Assembly (NCBI GenBank): GCA_023265215.1
Contig: JAHFUH010000093.1
Span: forward strand, 1-12,785
Source of the DNA: Acidobacteriota bacterium
Lineage (GTDB): Bacteria > Acidobacteriota > UBA6911
Direction: 5' to 3'
DNA: 12,785 nt
Position 1 is the first letter of the stretch. Every line of letters begins with the position of its first letter. This document shows, piece by piece, positions 1 through 7,806 of this stretch. The position numbers were made by a program, and so were the translations under genes. The notes below the pieces were generated by a model. That model was not told where the DNA came from. It made no database searches and saw only the letters and a list, made by a program, of their open reading frames with translations.

Positions 1-353
1 GAGTTGATGTCGTATACGATTCAGTGGGAAAGACGACTTTTGACAAAGGATTGAATTGCCTCAGGCGTCGGGGAATGATGGTTCTGTTCGGACAATCCAG
101 CGGCCCTGTCCCCCCGATCGAATTGACCGCTCTAAACCAGAAGGGATCCCTTTACGTAACCAGGCCCGGTCTTCCTCATTACACGGCAAACAGAGACGAG
201 TTGCTGTGGAGAGCAGGGGATATTATGACTTGGGTCTCCAACGGGAGTCTTCATGTACGCATTGATCGGATCTATTCCCTGAAGGATGCAACCCTGGCTC
301 ATCGCGCACTGGAAGCCCGCGAAACAGCCGGTAAAGTCCTGCTTAAACCATAA
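1..353 (+). CDS. qor: NADPH:quinone oxidoreductase, zinc-independent MDR family (3' part only)
   Basis: The 5' end lies outside the window; the frame is open from base 3 and ends at TAA 351-353, giving about 116 C-terminal residues. The visible part covers the end of the Rossmann NADPH-binding domain and the closing part of the catalytic fold. Stretches such as VVYDSVG, LRRRGMMVLFGQSSG and NQKGSLYVTRP match the E. coli Qor (QOR1) type of quinone reductase very closely; the C-terminus AGKVLLKP is also typical. Enzymes of this family are cytosolic, use NADPH to reduce quinones, and lack the zinc of alcohol dehydrogenases. It converges on the tonB-like gene across an 87-bp gap containing an inverted repeat. 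Family assignment is firm; the physiological substrate cannot be read from sequence. Confidence 0.9.
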   Translation, partial: VDVVYDSVGKTTFDKGLNCLRRRGMMVLFGQSSGPVPPIELTALNQKGSLYVTRPGLPHYTANRDELLWRAGDIMTWVSNGSLHVRIDRIYSLKDATLAHRALEARETAGKVLLKP

Positions 354-362
354 GGCAGCGTC

Positions 363-431
363 TTTCGAGACTTCAAGATTTTGAGGCTTTGACTGACGCA
401 CGTAAGAACTCATATTCTCAAAGTCTCGAAA
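363..431. repeat. 11-bp inverted repeat between convergent genes, built of 8-bp periodic units
   Basis: Two perfect 11-bp arms (TTTCGAGACTT at 363-373 and its complement at 421-431) flank a 47-nt spacer. Reading inward from each arm, the sequence keeps an 8-bp rhythm of the form NCTTNGAG: units start at 370, 378 and 386 on the plus strand, and at 424 and 416 on the minus strand. The position between two convergent stop codons suits a bidirectional transcription end, but the spacer is long and no clean U-tract follows, so a terminator role is only possible. The same unit occurs at 7807-7838. Confidence 0.55.
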
Positions 432-440
432 TTGATTCAA

Positions 441-1193
441 TTAGTGAAGATTGAAATTCACCATAACGGTCGCCATAACTCTGATCGGTTCCCCGTTCAA
501 TATGGTCGGACTGTATTTCCATTGTTTGACTGCGTCGACTGCCGCTTCGTTGAGAAGAAAATGCCCACTTAGGACTTTAATTCCGGCAACATTCCCTTCT
601 TCATCGATTGTCGCTTCCAGAATCACTCTCCCGGAAACACGCGCTATCTGCGCCAGACGCGGATACTCGGGATCTACTTTAAAAAGTAGCTTGCCGGCCA
701 AAACCCCGCTGCTTATTTTGAGCGGCGGGGTGGCGTTTTTGTTGTGAGGAAGTGGAGGAGGCGGCACAGGTTTTATCGGATCCATGTAAAGCGCTGTAGT
801 TACCGGATTCCCAATGCCCTCTGGGCCGATTCCCGGGACGCCTTGAGCAATAGCGTGAAGCATGGTGCCGATCGGGAGATCTTCTTCGGGAGGAGGATCA
901 GGAATCCCCTGCGGTATTCTATTGGGCACCAAATCAATATTTGTAAGCACAATCGCATGGGGAAGGGATGTTCCGGCAGGCCTCGGAGGAGCCGGCGCCG
1001 GTAGTGGTGCCGGCGGCGGTGGAGGAGCTATCAGGAAGGTGAGCAAGTCCCCCTGATGCACCACATTTAAAAATATAAGCGGCAGGAGCACCAAGGTGCA
1101 AAGCGCTGCCGCGTGAATGACTAGAGACAACAGCAATGCTAAAAAGTGTTTTGCGGAATCCAACCTACTGATTTGCCTCACTGATTCGAACAT
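441..1193 (-). CDS. TonB-family energy transducer, proline-rich
   Basis: A 250-residue inner-membrane protein with the classic TonB layout. It has a short cytoplasmic N-terminus, one hydrophobic anchor (about residues 16-45), a periplasmic stretch very rich in Pro and Ala (about 57-75, again near 145), and a C-terminal TonB domain (about 165-250). Motifs in that domain include DPEYPRLAQIARVSGRV, DEEGNVAGIKVLSGH and the AAVDAVKQWKYSPTILNG signature. TonB proteins couple ExbB/ExbD and the proton gradient to outer-membrane receptors; no exbB, exbD or receptor is visible here. The ATG at 1193 is preferred over the in-frame GTG at 1199, because the strong GGGGAGG ribosome site lies 5 nt before the ATG and overlaps the GTG. 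It is transcribed in the same direction as argF, 157 bp downstream of it, but no functional link is evident. Confidence 0.88.
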   Translation of the reverse strand: MFESVRQISRLDSAKHFLALLLSLVIHAAALCTLVLLPLIFLNVVHQGDLLTFLIAPPPPPAPLPAPAPPRPAGTSLPHAIVLTNIDLVPNRIPQGIPDPPPEEDLPIGTMLHAIAQGVPGIGPEGIGNPVTTALYMDPIKPVPPPPLPHNKNATPPLKISSGVLAGKLLFKVDPEYPRLAQIARVSGRVILEATIDEEGNVAGIKVLSGHFLLNEAAVDAVKQWKYSPTILNGEPIRVMATVMVNFNLH

Positions 1194-1262
1194 AGACACC
1201 TCCCCGCAAGTTTCTGCGTCTTTATTGCTATTTTGAAAACCAATAAATGAGCGGTAGGCGCC

Positions 1263-1277
1263 GCCTGAAGCTCAGGC
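1263..1277 (+). other. small perfect hairpin followed by a T-rich run on the plus strand
   Basis: A 6-bp stem (GCCTGA/TCAGGC) with a 3-nt loop AGC is followed on the plus strand by a T-rich stretch (TTATTTTCTTTT). It looks like an intrinsic terminator in the plus direction, yet both flanking genes (tonB-like and argF) are on the minus strand. It could stop antisense transcripts entering argF or be fortuitous. On the minus strand the hairpin lacks a U-tract. Confidence 0.3.
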
Positions 1278-1350
1278 TTATTTTCTTTTCCTGATTATAT
1301 AGACACCACTTATGGGACTAAGTTCCAAAAATAGAATATTGCAGATTAAT

Positions 1351-2268
1351 CTATTGCATCAAGGCCAGAAGAATTGATTTTTGAGCATGGACACGATTCT
1401 CCGCCTGCTGAAATACGATCGAGTGTCTGGAATCTATTACCGAATCCGAGACCTCCTCGCCACGATGTGCGGGAAGACAGTGCATAAAAACAAAATCGGG
1501 TTTTGCATGACTTACCAGAGCATCATTCACCTGGTAGGCCTGAAATGCTCTTTTCCGTATAGCCGCTTCGGATTCCAGTCCCATGCCGGCCCAAACATCT
1601 GTATAAATGACATCAGCCCCTTCAACGGCTTCGGAAGGATTCTGCATAACGGCAAGTTTGGATCCGGTTTCAGAGGCGTTTTGCTGCGCCCACTCCACTA
1701 CTTTCGGATGAGGCCCGTATCCCTCCGGCGAAGCTACCGAAAGGTGTGCACCGAAGCGAACCGCACCGTAGATCAGAGAATGAGCCACATTATTGCCGTC
1801 TCCAATATAGGCGATCTTAACACCGCGAATTTTCCCTTTCACCTCGAAAACGGTTAGGTAATCGGCTATGGCCTGGCAGGGATGGCTGAAATCCGTCAAA
1901 CCGTTGATCACCGGAATGCAGGCTTCTTCTGCCATTTCCTCTGCGATCTCATGGTTGAATGTGCGGATCATGATTCCCTGTACCATCCGCTCCAGATTTT
2001 TTGCCACATCGCTTACAGCTTCCCGTTTGCCAAGGTTAATTTCCGCCTGTGTCAGACAAATGGAAAAGCCGCCAAGTTGATGAATGCCGACATCGAAGGA
2101 AACACGGGTCCGCAGAGACGGTTTTTCAAAAATCATCGCAAGAGCTTTTCCATCAAGCTTGCGGCTATATTTTCGCGGATCAGATTTTACCGCCACAGCC
2201 AAGTTCAATACTTCATCCAGTTCACTCGCCGACCAATTTCTGACAGAAACAAAATCCTTCTTTTTCAT
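1351..2268 (-). CDS. argF: ornithine carbamoyltransferase
   Basis: A cytosolic 305-residue enzyme that forms citrulline from ornithine and carbamoyl phosphate in arginine biosynthesis; the length is normal for the family. The N-terminal carbamoyl-phosphate domain carries the phosphate-binding motif SLRTR (residues 51-55) within FEKPSLRTRVSF and the HPCQ motif (129-132). The C-terminal ornithine domain carries HCLP (263-266) followed by AHRGEEV. The loop that usually reads SMG in ornithine carbamoyltransferases is GMG here (228-230, within DVWAGMGLE), a small departure. N-acetyl- or N-succinyl-ornithine variants are less likely given HCLPAHRGEE. The ATG at 2268 has an AGGTG ribosome site about 8 nt upstream. 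No other arg gene is in the window, so it appears to stand alone, and no recognisable ARG box is seen. Confidence 0.93.
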   Translation of the reverse strand: MKKKDFVSVRNWSASELDEVLNLAVAVKSDPRKYSRKLDGKALAMIFEKPSLRTRVSFDVGIHQLGGFSICLTQAEINLGKREAVSDVAKNLERMVQGIMIRTFNHEIAEEMAEEACIPVINGLTDFSHPCQAIADYLTVFEVKGKIRGVKIAYIGDGNNVAHSLIYGAVRFGAHLSVASPEGYGPHPKVVEWAQQNASETGSKLAVMQNPSEAVEGADVIYTDVWAGMGLESEAAIRKRAFQAYQVNDALVSHAKPDFVFMHCLPAHRGEEVSDSVIDSRHSIVFQQAENRVHAQKSILLALMQ

Positions 2269-2277
2269 TGAATTTCA

Positions 2278-2387
2278 CCTGCCGTGATCTTCGCCGGAAT
2301 CATCCATAGCCACGCCGCCTCACTGCGGCTACTCATGAATAACGCGGGCTTTTAAAAGAATACTGTATCGAAAAATATCACGGCAGG
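2278..2387. repeat. 11-bp perfect inverted repeat spanning the argF leader
   Basis: CCTGCCGTGAT (2278-2288) and its exact complement ATCACGGCAGG (2377-2387) are separated by 88 nt in the argF-mutS2 divergent spacer. The argF-proximal arm includes the argF ribosome-binding region. Between the arms lies a shorter hairpin, GCCGC (2313-2317) with GCGGC (2325-2329). The arrangement could be paired operator half-sites, a leader RNA structure on the argF message, or chance. The spacer (2269-2494) shows no other clear element, and mutS2 at 2495 has only a weak ribosome site. Confidence 0.45.
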
Positions 2388-2494
2388 CTACTCTTTATCA
2401 CGAAAGCAGGAGATAAACCTGTGCCCGGTCTGAGCGCGGACTCTATTCTGCAATCAGGCGCGACAGCGTAAAATTCATTATTTTAAAAGACCCT

Positions 2495-4882
2495 ATGAAC
2501 CAACGCACCTTTGACACATTGGAACTGATGGCGCTGATTGAACTGGCGGTAAAACACATTCAGACGCCGTCTGGACGGCGCAATATGCTGCAGCTGCGCC
2601 CATCAAATTCGCGTCTTGAAATTATCAGAAATATCGCAATCACAACCGAATGTGTCGCGTATCTGAGCACGGGCGGAAGATTCGGGCTCTCAGGAATAGA
2701 GGATCTTGAATCTGTCATTGCGCAGCTTCACATCGAAGGGTCCAGCCTCGAACCTCGACAAATACTCGCGCTGGAACGTCTTCTTTTCGCAGCCAAAGGC
2801 CTGAGGGATCTTACAAAGGACGCCGAATTTAAAGAGACCTATCCGCAGCTTCTTGGAATAATCTCCGGCGTTCCAGACCTGAGGCATGTAATTTCTGGAA
2901 TTCACGGAAAAATACTTCCGAGCGGTGATATTGATGACAACGCAAGCCCCGAGCTTCGAATAATCCGGAAAGATTTGATGGATCGCAGGAACCGGATCCA
3001 TCGGGCACTGGAATCCATTCTGCGCAGCAAAGCGCAAGCCGTGCAGGAAGAGCTCATCACATTTCGCAACGGACGATTTGTAATACCGATCCGGACAGAT
3101 TCGCGCAATCAGGTGCCCGGCGTGGTTCACGGACTTTCTTCGAGCGGTCAGACAACTTTCCTTGAGCCGCTGACAATCATCAATCAGAACAATGACCTGG
3201 TACGGTTGCGAGAACAAGAAGAGATAGAAATTGCGCGAATACTCCTCTCGATTACAAATATACTGAGAGAAAATCTCCATGCGATTAGGGCCTCCGCGGA
3301 AATAGTGGCGCAAATTGATGTCGCGCAGGCCAAATCGGCTTTCTCAATAGAATTCAACTGCACACCTCCCAAAATTTCCGAACACCGGGAACTCAGACTC
3401 CTGGAAGCCCGACACGTTCTGCTGGAAAACTCACTCCGAAATTCGGGTGGGAAATCGGTCCCGATTTCCCTGAACTTGGACGAAGTCCATCACGTTTTGG
3501 TTATCAGCGGTCCGAATGCCGGCGGAAAGACCGTTGCGCTGAAGACTATCGGGCTTATTTCGCTTATGGCGCAAATGGGATTCCACGTTCCCGCACAGGA
3601 TGCGTTCATTCCGATTTTCGACCAGATATTCGCCGATATCGGCGATCAGCAATCCATTTCCGCCAATCTTTCGACTTTTACGGCACACATGCGAAATATT
3701 GCAGACATGGCGCAAAGCGTACACCCGCCGGCGCTCATCTTGCTGGACGAAGTCGGAACCGGCACTGATCCCGACGAGGGGGCTGCTCTTGCTGTAGCCA
3801 TAGTTGACTTTTTTCGTCTTGCAGGAGCCACTACAGTAGCATCAACGCATTATCCAAGACTTAAAATGTGGTCTTCCGAGACTGAAGGGGTCCGAAATGC
3901 CTCAGTAGAATTTGACGAAAGGACTCTCCGCCCCACCTATCGATTGATACTCGGTATAGCCGGTGCTTCCTCCGGAATCGAAATCGCAAGGCGCATGCAT
4001 GTGCCCGAGCAGATTCTGTCCAGGGCGCAATCGCTTGTGGAACCCAGCCATGCGCAGGCGCGGGAATATTTGAAGCAGTTGAAAGAAACGCTGGACGAAC
4101 AGGAGACCCTTCGGGCCTCCTTGGAGGAAGAAAGAACTGCCGTCGCCGCAAAGTATGAAAAAATGGAGGGGGAATTCGTAGCAAAAGAAAACGCTCGCAA
4201 GGCGGAGTTCGATGCTGCACTCGCCCGCACTATCGCGGAATTCAAGGATGAGAGCGAACGAGCGACGCACCGTATCAAAGATCGTATCGAAGCGGCCCGA
4301 ATTAGAAAGGCGGTTGAAAACCAAGCGGCCGAATTGCGCCACAAGTCTGCTAAATTGAGCCAAGACATCCAGACTAATAAATCCGGACAAGATAATAATA
4401 TCCCACCGGAGGAAACAGGGACCCTGGACGAAATTCATGAGGGCGACCGGGTAAAAATACGGTCTTTGGATCGCGAGGGAACAGTGGACTCCATTCGTGA
4501 CGGCGCGTTCGTGATAATTATCGGCTCTTTGCGATATCGAGCGGACGGCAATGACCTGACGAAAATCAAATTAATTCAGTCGGGAGTGCCTCCTGCGCTT
4601 CATTTATTTTCATTGAACGACACGGAGGATAAAGAAACTCCTTCCGAGCTTATGGTAATTGGAATGACTGCAGACGATGCAGTTGATCGAGTGGACAAAT
4701 TTCTCGATCAGGCTTTCCTGGCTGGAATTGAAAATATCCGAATCGTGCATGGACACGGCAAAGGAATCCTGAGGAAGGCAATCGCCAGTTTTCTTACAGA
4801 TCATCCTCAAGTGGACCGCTTTGCTTTAGCTCCTCCCGAGCAAGGAGGGGCCGGCGCAACATTGGTAACCTTAAAAAATTAG
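2495..4882 (+). CDS. mutS2: MutS2-family ATPase/Smr-domain protein
   Basis: A 795-residue protein of normal MutS2 length. It lacks the mismatch-binding domain of MutS1 and starts directly with the core/lever region (about 1-300). The ATPase domain has Walker A GPNAGGKT (339-346) and Walker B LILLDEVGTGTDP (D418, E419), followed by STHY. A charged helical, coiled-coil-like region spans about 515-630, then a KOW-like linker (DEIHEGDRVKIRSLDREG) and a C-terminal Smr domain (about 715-795). MutS2 proteins suppress recombination and, in Bacillus, act on collided ribosomes. Smr domains usually carry LDLRG plus HGxGxG; here HGHGKG (752-757) is kept, but the first motif reads LMVIG (719-723), losing the conserved Asp and Arg, so nuclease activity is doubtful. 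The gene stands alone, divergent from argF and ending 7 bp before a convergent gene. Confidence 0.93.
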   Translation: MNQRTFDTLELMALIELAVKHIQTPSGRRNMLQLRPSNSRLEIIRNIAITTECVAYLSTGGRFGLSGIEDLESVIAQLHIEGSSLEPRQILALERLLFAAKGLRDLTKDAEFKETYPQLLGIISGVPDLRHVISGIHGKILPSGDIDDNASPELRIIRKDLMDRRNRIHRALESILRSKAQAVQEELITFRNGRFVIPIRTDSRNQVPGVVHGLSSSGQTTFLEPLTIINQNNDLVRLREQEEIEIARILLSITNILRENLHAIRASAEIVAQIDVAQAKSAFSIEFNCTPPKISEHRELRLLEARHVLLENSLRNSGGKSVPISLNLDEVHHVLVISGPNAGGKTVALKTIGLISLMAQMGFHVPAQDAFIPIFDQIFADIGDQQSISANLSTFTAHMRNIADMAQSVHPPALILLDEVGTGTDPDEGAALAVAIVDFFRLAGATTVASTHYPRLKMWSSETEGVRNASVEFDERTLRPTYRLILGIAGASSGIEIARRMHVPEQILSRAQSLVEPSHAQAREYLKQLKETLDEQETLRASLEEERTAVAAKYEKMEGEFVAKENARKAEFDAALARTIAEFKDESERATHRIKDRIEAARIRKAVENQAAELRHKSAKLSQDIQTNKSGQDNNIPPEETGTLDEIHEGDRVKIRSLDREGTVDSIRDGAFVIIIGSLRYRADGNDLTKIKLIQSGVPPALHLFSLNDTEDKETPSELMVIGMTADDAVDRVDKFLDQAFLAGIENIRIVHGHGKGILRKAIASFLTDHPQVDRFALAPPEQGGAGATLVTLKN

Positions 4883-4889
4883 ATTAGTT

Positions 4890-5189
4890 CTATTGAAGGA
4901 CCCGAAGCAGAAAGGCAATCGAAACACCTAGCAATAGGAGAGTGATAAAAAAAGCCAAAAACCACTGACGAACTTTGTAGTCCCGCCCTCGAAGGCCTAT
5001 AAATTCAGCCCAACTCTGACGTTGGCCCTTCCCGATTTTCCTGTGATGTGTGTTGAATGCCACATAACGCGACCCGCAATCCCGGCACCTGTATGGCGCA
5101 ATCATAATAAACCGGAACAGCAGGCCTTCCGTCAATCCATGGCGCTGCGATCGAAAGATTTTCTCCGAACCGCAAATACGGCATTTCAT
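4890..5189 (-). CDS. small zinc-ribbon protein with a C-terminal membrane anchor
   Basis: A 99-residue protein of unknown function. Two CxxC knuckles (C3/C6 in MKCRICGSE and C35/C38 in YRCRDCGSRY) should form one zinc ribbon, followed by a basic stretch (about 48-75) and one hydrophobic helix (about 76-97) that would anchor it in the membrane with the zinc ribbon in the cytoplasm. The opening CxxCGSEKIFRSQRHG style recurs in uncharacterised proteins I associate with Acidobacteriota, but I cannot name a family. The ribosome site is weak. It converges on mutS2 with only 7 bp between stop codons. Reality as a gene is likely because of the ordered motifs; function is unknown. Confidence 0.7.
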   Translation of the reverse strand: MKCRICGSEKIFRSQRHGLTEGLLFRFIMIAPYRCRDCGSRYVAFNTHHRKIGKGQRQSWAEFIGLRGRDYKVRQWFLAFFITLLLLGVSIAFLLRVLQ

Positions 5190-5268
5190 AGCTCTGGATC
5201 ATAATCCAATTTATCTTCAATTTTTTAGATTAATTTTCAATATACTAACGACTTCATTTGAAAGACAA

Positions 5269-5346
5269 CATCGCCTGGGTTTCAAGGTGGACGCGGCGTC
5301 TCGCCGCGTGCGACAGGCGATTTGAGCGGCGGAGCTACGCGGCGGA
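5269..5346. repeat. GC-rich palindromic intergenic element (REP-like)
   Basis: Within an AT-rich gap, an outer inverted repeat ATCGCCTG (5270-5277) / CAGGCGAT (5314-5321) encloses a perfect inner 8-bp hairpin, ACGCGGCG (5291-5298), loop TCT, CGCCGCGT (5302-5309). Directly after it, GCGGCGGAG occurs twice (5326-5334 and 5338-5346). The composition differs sharply from the flanks. This is the look of a short dispersed palindromic element of the REP/REPIN type; with one copy visible, dispersal is not shown. The rest of the 265-bp gap (5190-5454) holds nothing I can assign. Confidence 0.6.
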
Positions 5347-5454
5347 GTATTGCCTCCTCTTTGGAGCCCCAATTTCGGAGCAGCCAATCGAATTTCTTAA
5401 ATTGTGAACGTCTGCTTACTGATGAAATGATTGCATTTGCAAAAAGGAGAGACC

Positions 5455-7770
5455 CTATTTCTCAGCAGAATTATCGGGATGGAGCATGCACGATTCTGTT
5501 GGTTCAGTGCCGGCAATGAAAACTTCTTCCCTTAAAGCCGGACATTGTGGATTGGCCAGTTGCCAGGTTTCAGGATCGATTGTGACAGAAACAACTCCTT
5601 CCGGACGTTCAAATTCTTGGGTGTTGGAGAATTCAGGCAACGCCACCGCTTTCTTCATAAACTCGGCCCAAATCGGGCCCGCAGAATTCGCGCCCGAAAG
5701 CCCCAGTTCCCGGTTGTCGTCAAAGCCGACCCATACCACGCAAATCAAGTTCGTTGTATAACCCACAAACCAGCCATCACGAGAGGTCCCGGTTTTTCCC
5801 GCCGCGGGCGCCCTAAATCCACGTGTCCTTACACCTGCACCGGTTCCTCGATTAATCACATCCTCAAGAATATTTGTAATCATGTAAGCTATGCGCGGAT
5901 CCAGGACCGCTTTTTTGACGAGCACAGATTTCTGAAGAAGATCGCCGCTTTGGCTTGCCACTCGCTTCAGAGATGCGATTTCACATCGTAGTCCGTAATT
6001 TGCAAACGCCGTGTACCCAGCCGCAACTTCCAGCGGCGTCAATTCATAGGCGCCCAAAGCCATCGCCGGGGTTGCCTGGATATCCGAAGTTAGACCAAGC
6101 CTTTTTGCCAAAGCAACAATTCGTCCGTAGCCTATTTCTTGCGCCACTTTAACAGTCGCCACATTCAACGATCGGACCAATGCGTCTCTCAGAGTAACAG
6201 TTCCATGGAACTCCTGGCCATAATTGTTTGGAGTATATTCCTTTCCGTCGAAATTAAATGTGGTCGGTTCATCGACGACCGTTGAAATCGGCGTCAGTGC
6301 AGATCCTCCCTCGTCCAAAGCAGTTTCCAGTGCAGCGGCATAGACAAACGGTTTGAAAACTGAGCCCGGCTGTCGTTTGGCCAAGGCATGATTCAGCTGG
6401 TATTGGGCGTAGTCCCTGCTGCCCACTAAAGCCTTGATCTCCCCTGTACTGGGATTAATCGCAACCAGTGCCGATTGCGGCAGTGGTGCCTCCTCCCCTC
6501 GTTTGCGCCACAATGCATATTTTTTTTCGAGTTGGGCGTCCACATTCCTGAGCCCCCAATCCACAGCGGCTGTTGCAGCCAATTGCAGATCAGAATCCAA
6601 AGTGGTGTAGATCCTGTAATTCTGGGAATTCAGCTCCGGCTCCGAAAACCTGTCGAGCAGATCGTCCTTTAGCATGTCGACAAAATGACCGGCCAAACTC
6701 ACGCCATAGGCGCCGCCTATAATCTGAAACGGCAGCTTCTTCGCCTGCCGTATTTGTTCAGTATTGAGCAAACCATTATCAGCCATCATTTGCAGAACCC
6801 TGTCCCTTGCCTCTGCCGCGCGGTCGGCGTTCCGATCAGCGGATGAATACCGGTTAGGCGCCCTTATGATTCCCGCCAGGAAACAGGTCTGAGCAATATT
6901 AAGATCGCGCACGTCTTTTCCAAAATACGCTTGCGCAGCTTCTCCAAAGCCGTGGATGGCGAAGCTGCCTCTGTTTCCCAGATACACCTCATTGGCGTAC
7001 AACTCGAAGATTTGCCCCTTGCTGAACCGCTTCTCCAGGATAAGGGCCATGAAGGTTTCTTTGATTTTTCGCCGCCATTCGCGCCTGGTGGAAAAGAAAA
7101 AGCTCCTCGCCACCTGCATGGTTATCGTACTGGCGCCTTGAGCTTTTTCACCTCGCCGAAGATCCGCCCACGCAGCCCCCATAATTCGGATTGGATCGAA
7201 TCCGGGATGCTCGAAAAAGCGCTTGTCTTCAGCGGAAAGAATCGCGCTCATCAAGTTTTTGGGGAAATCTTCAAACTTGATCGGCCGGCGTTTCTCCCGG
7301 GCAGCACCAAACAGCTCTGTAATCAACTCAGGTTCGATTTCCGCTGAAATAAGATTGGCCCCGGAATCGAGAGACTTTATCTGTGCGATCCGATGGCGCA
7401 AAAACCTGATTTGAAGAGCATTTTTGCCTGCGAAAAATGAATAAGCCGATGGCCTGATTTCGATCAAGGAATCGAGCAGCTTTATTTGACCTGTTGCTCC
7501 AGCGCTGTTCTCAGCAGAATAGCCGGAGTTTTGCAGGTATCGTAAAACCCACGCTGGTTCAAGTGTTTCCCCTACTGAAATGCGCTTGGGACATGTGTAG
7601 ATCCGGGATGCGCCCCGAAGAAGCTTGCCTGAGAGCCTTGCGTCGATCAGTCTGGAAAATTGAAGATAATAATAACCAAGAGCCCCAACCACCAATAATG
7701 CCAACACTCCTGATGAAACGAGGGCAATAGTTGAAACCGGAATCCGTCTTCCTGGACTATTTTTTCTCAA
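5455..7770 (-). CDS. bifunctional penicillin-binding protein, PBP1b type (glycosyltransferase/transpeptidase)
   Basis: A 771-residue class A PBP that polymerises lipid II and cross-links peptidoglycan outside the cytoplasmic membrane. Order: basic N-terminus, one membrane anchor (about 12-36), a UB2H-like segment (SRIYTCPKRISVGETLEP, the PBP1b-type domain), and the GT51 glycosyltransferase domain. GT51 shows E181 in AEDKRFFEHPG, GASTITMQVARSFF and the downstream motif RRKIKETFMALILEKRFSK. The transpeptidase has the serine motif S470-V-F-K473, S534-L-N536 and K659-T-G661-TS. All catalytic residues are present. I choose TTG at 7770 because GGAAGAAGGG sits just upstream; an in-frame TTG at 7812 would add 14 unconvincing residues. 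It is divergent from the phosphatase gene, and no division or cell-wall partner gene adjoins it. Confidence 0.93.
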   Translation of the reverse strand: MRKNSPGRRIPVSTIALVSSGVLALLVVGALGYYYLQFSRLIDARLSGKLLRGASRIYTCPKRISVGETLEPAWVLRYLQNSGYSAENSAGATGQIKLLDSLIEIRPSAYSFFAGKNALQIRFLRHRIAQIKSLDSGANLISAEIEPELITELFGAAREKRRPIKFEDFPKNLMSAILSAEDKRFFEHPGFDPIRIMGAAWADLRRGEKAQGASTITMQVARSFFFSTRREWRRKIKETFMALILEKRFSKGQIFELYANEVYLGNRGSFAIHGFGEAAQAYFGKDVRDLNIAQTCFLAGIIRAPNRYSSADRNADRAAEARDRVLQMMADNGLLNTEQIRQAKKLPFQIIGGAYGVSLAGHFVDMLKDDLLDRFSEPELNSQNYRIYTTLDSDLQLAATAAVDWGLRNVDAQLEKKYALWRKRGEEAPLPQSALVAINPSTGEIKALVGSRDYAQYQLNHALAKRQPGSVFKPFVYAAALETALDEGGSALTPISTVVDEPTTFNFDGKEYTPNNYGQEFHGTVTLRDALVRSLNVATVKVAQEIGYGRIVALAKRLGLTSDIQATPAMALGAYELTPLEVAAGYTAFANYGLRCEIASLKRVASQSGDLLQKSVLVKKAVLDPRIAYMITNILEDVINRGTGAGVRTRGFRAPAAGKTGTSRDGWFVGYTTNLICVVWVGFDDNRELGLSGANSAGPIWAEFMKKAVALPEFSNTQEFERPEGVVSVTIDPETWQLANPQCPALREEVFIAGTEPTESCMLHPDNSAEK

Positions 7771-7784
7771 TTGGCCCTTCTTCC
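7771..7784 (-). promoter_or_regulatory. ribosome-binding site deciding the PBP start
   Basis: On the minus strand GGAAGAAGGGCCAA directly precedes TTG at 7770. The purine-rich GGAAGAAGGG core gives normal spacing to that TTG, while the upstream TTG at 7812 has no comparable site. Confidence 0.6.
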
Positions 7785-7806
7785 TTATAAAACATGACCA
7801 GAATAA

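Noticed and set aside
1306..1326. Insertion-sequence end near ACTTATGGGACTAAGT
   Set aside because: Only a 5-bp inverted repeat is present, with no partner end, target duplication or transposase in view.
3431..3724. Long minus-strand open frames inside mutS2, and similar ones inside the PBP and radical SAM genes
   Set aside because: They lie antisense to strongly conserved coding sequence and their translations show no domain features.
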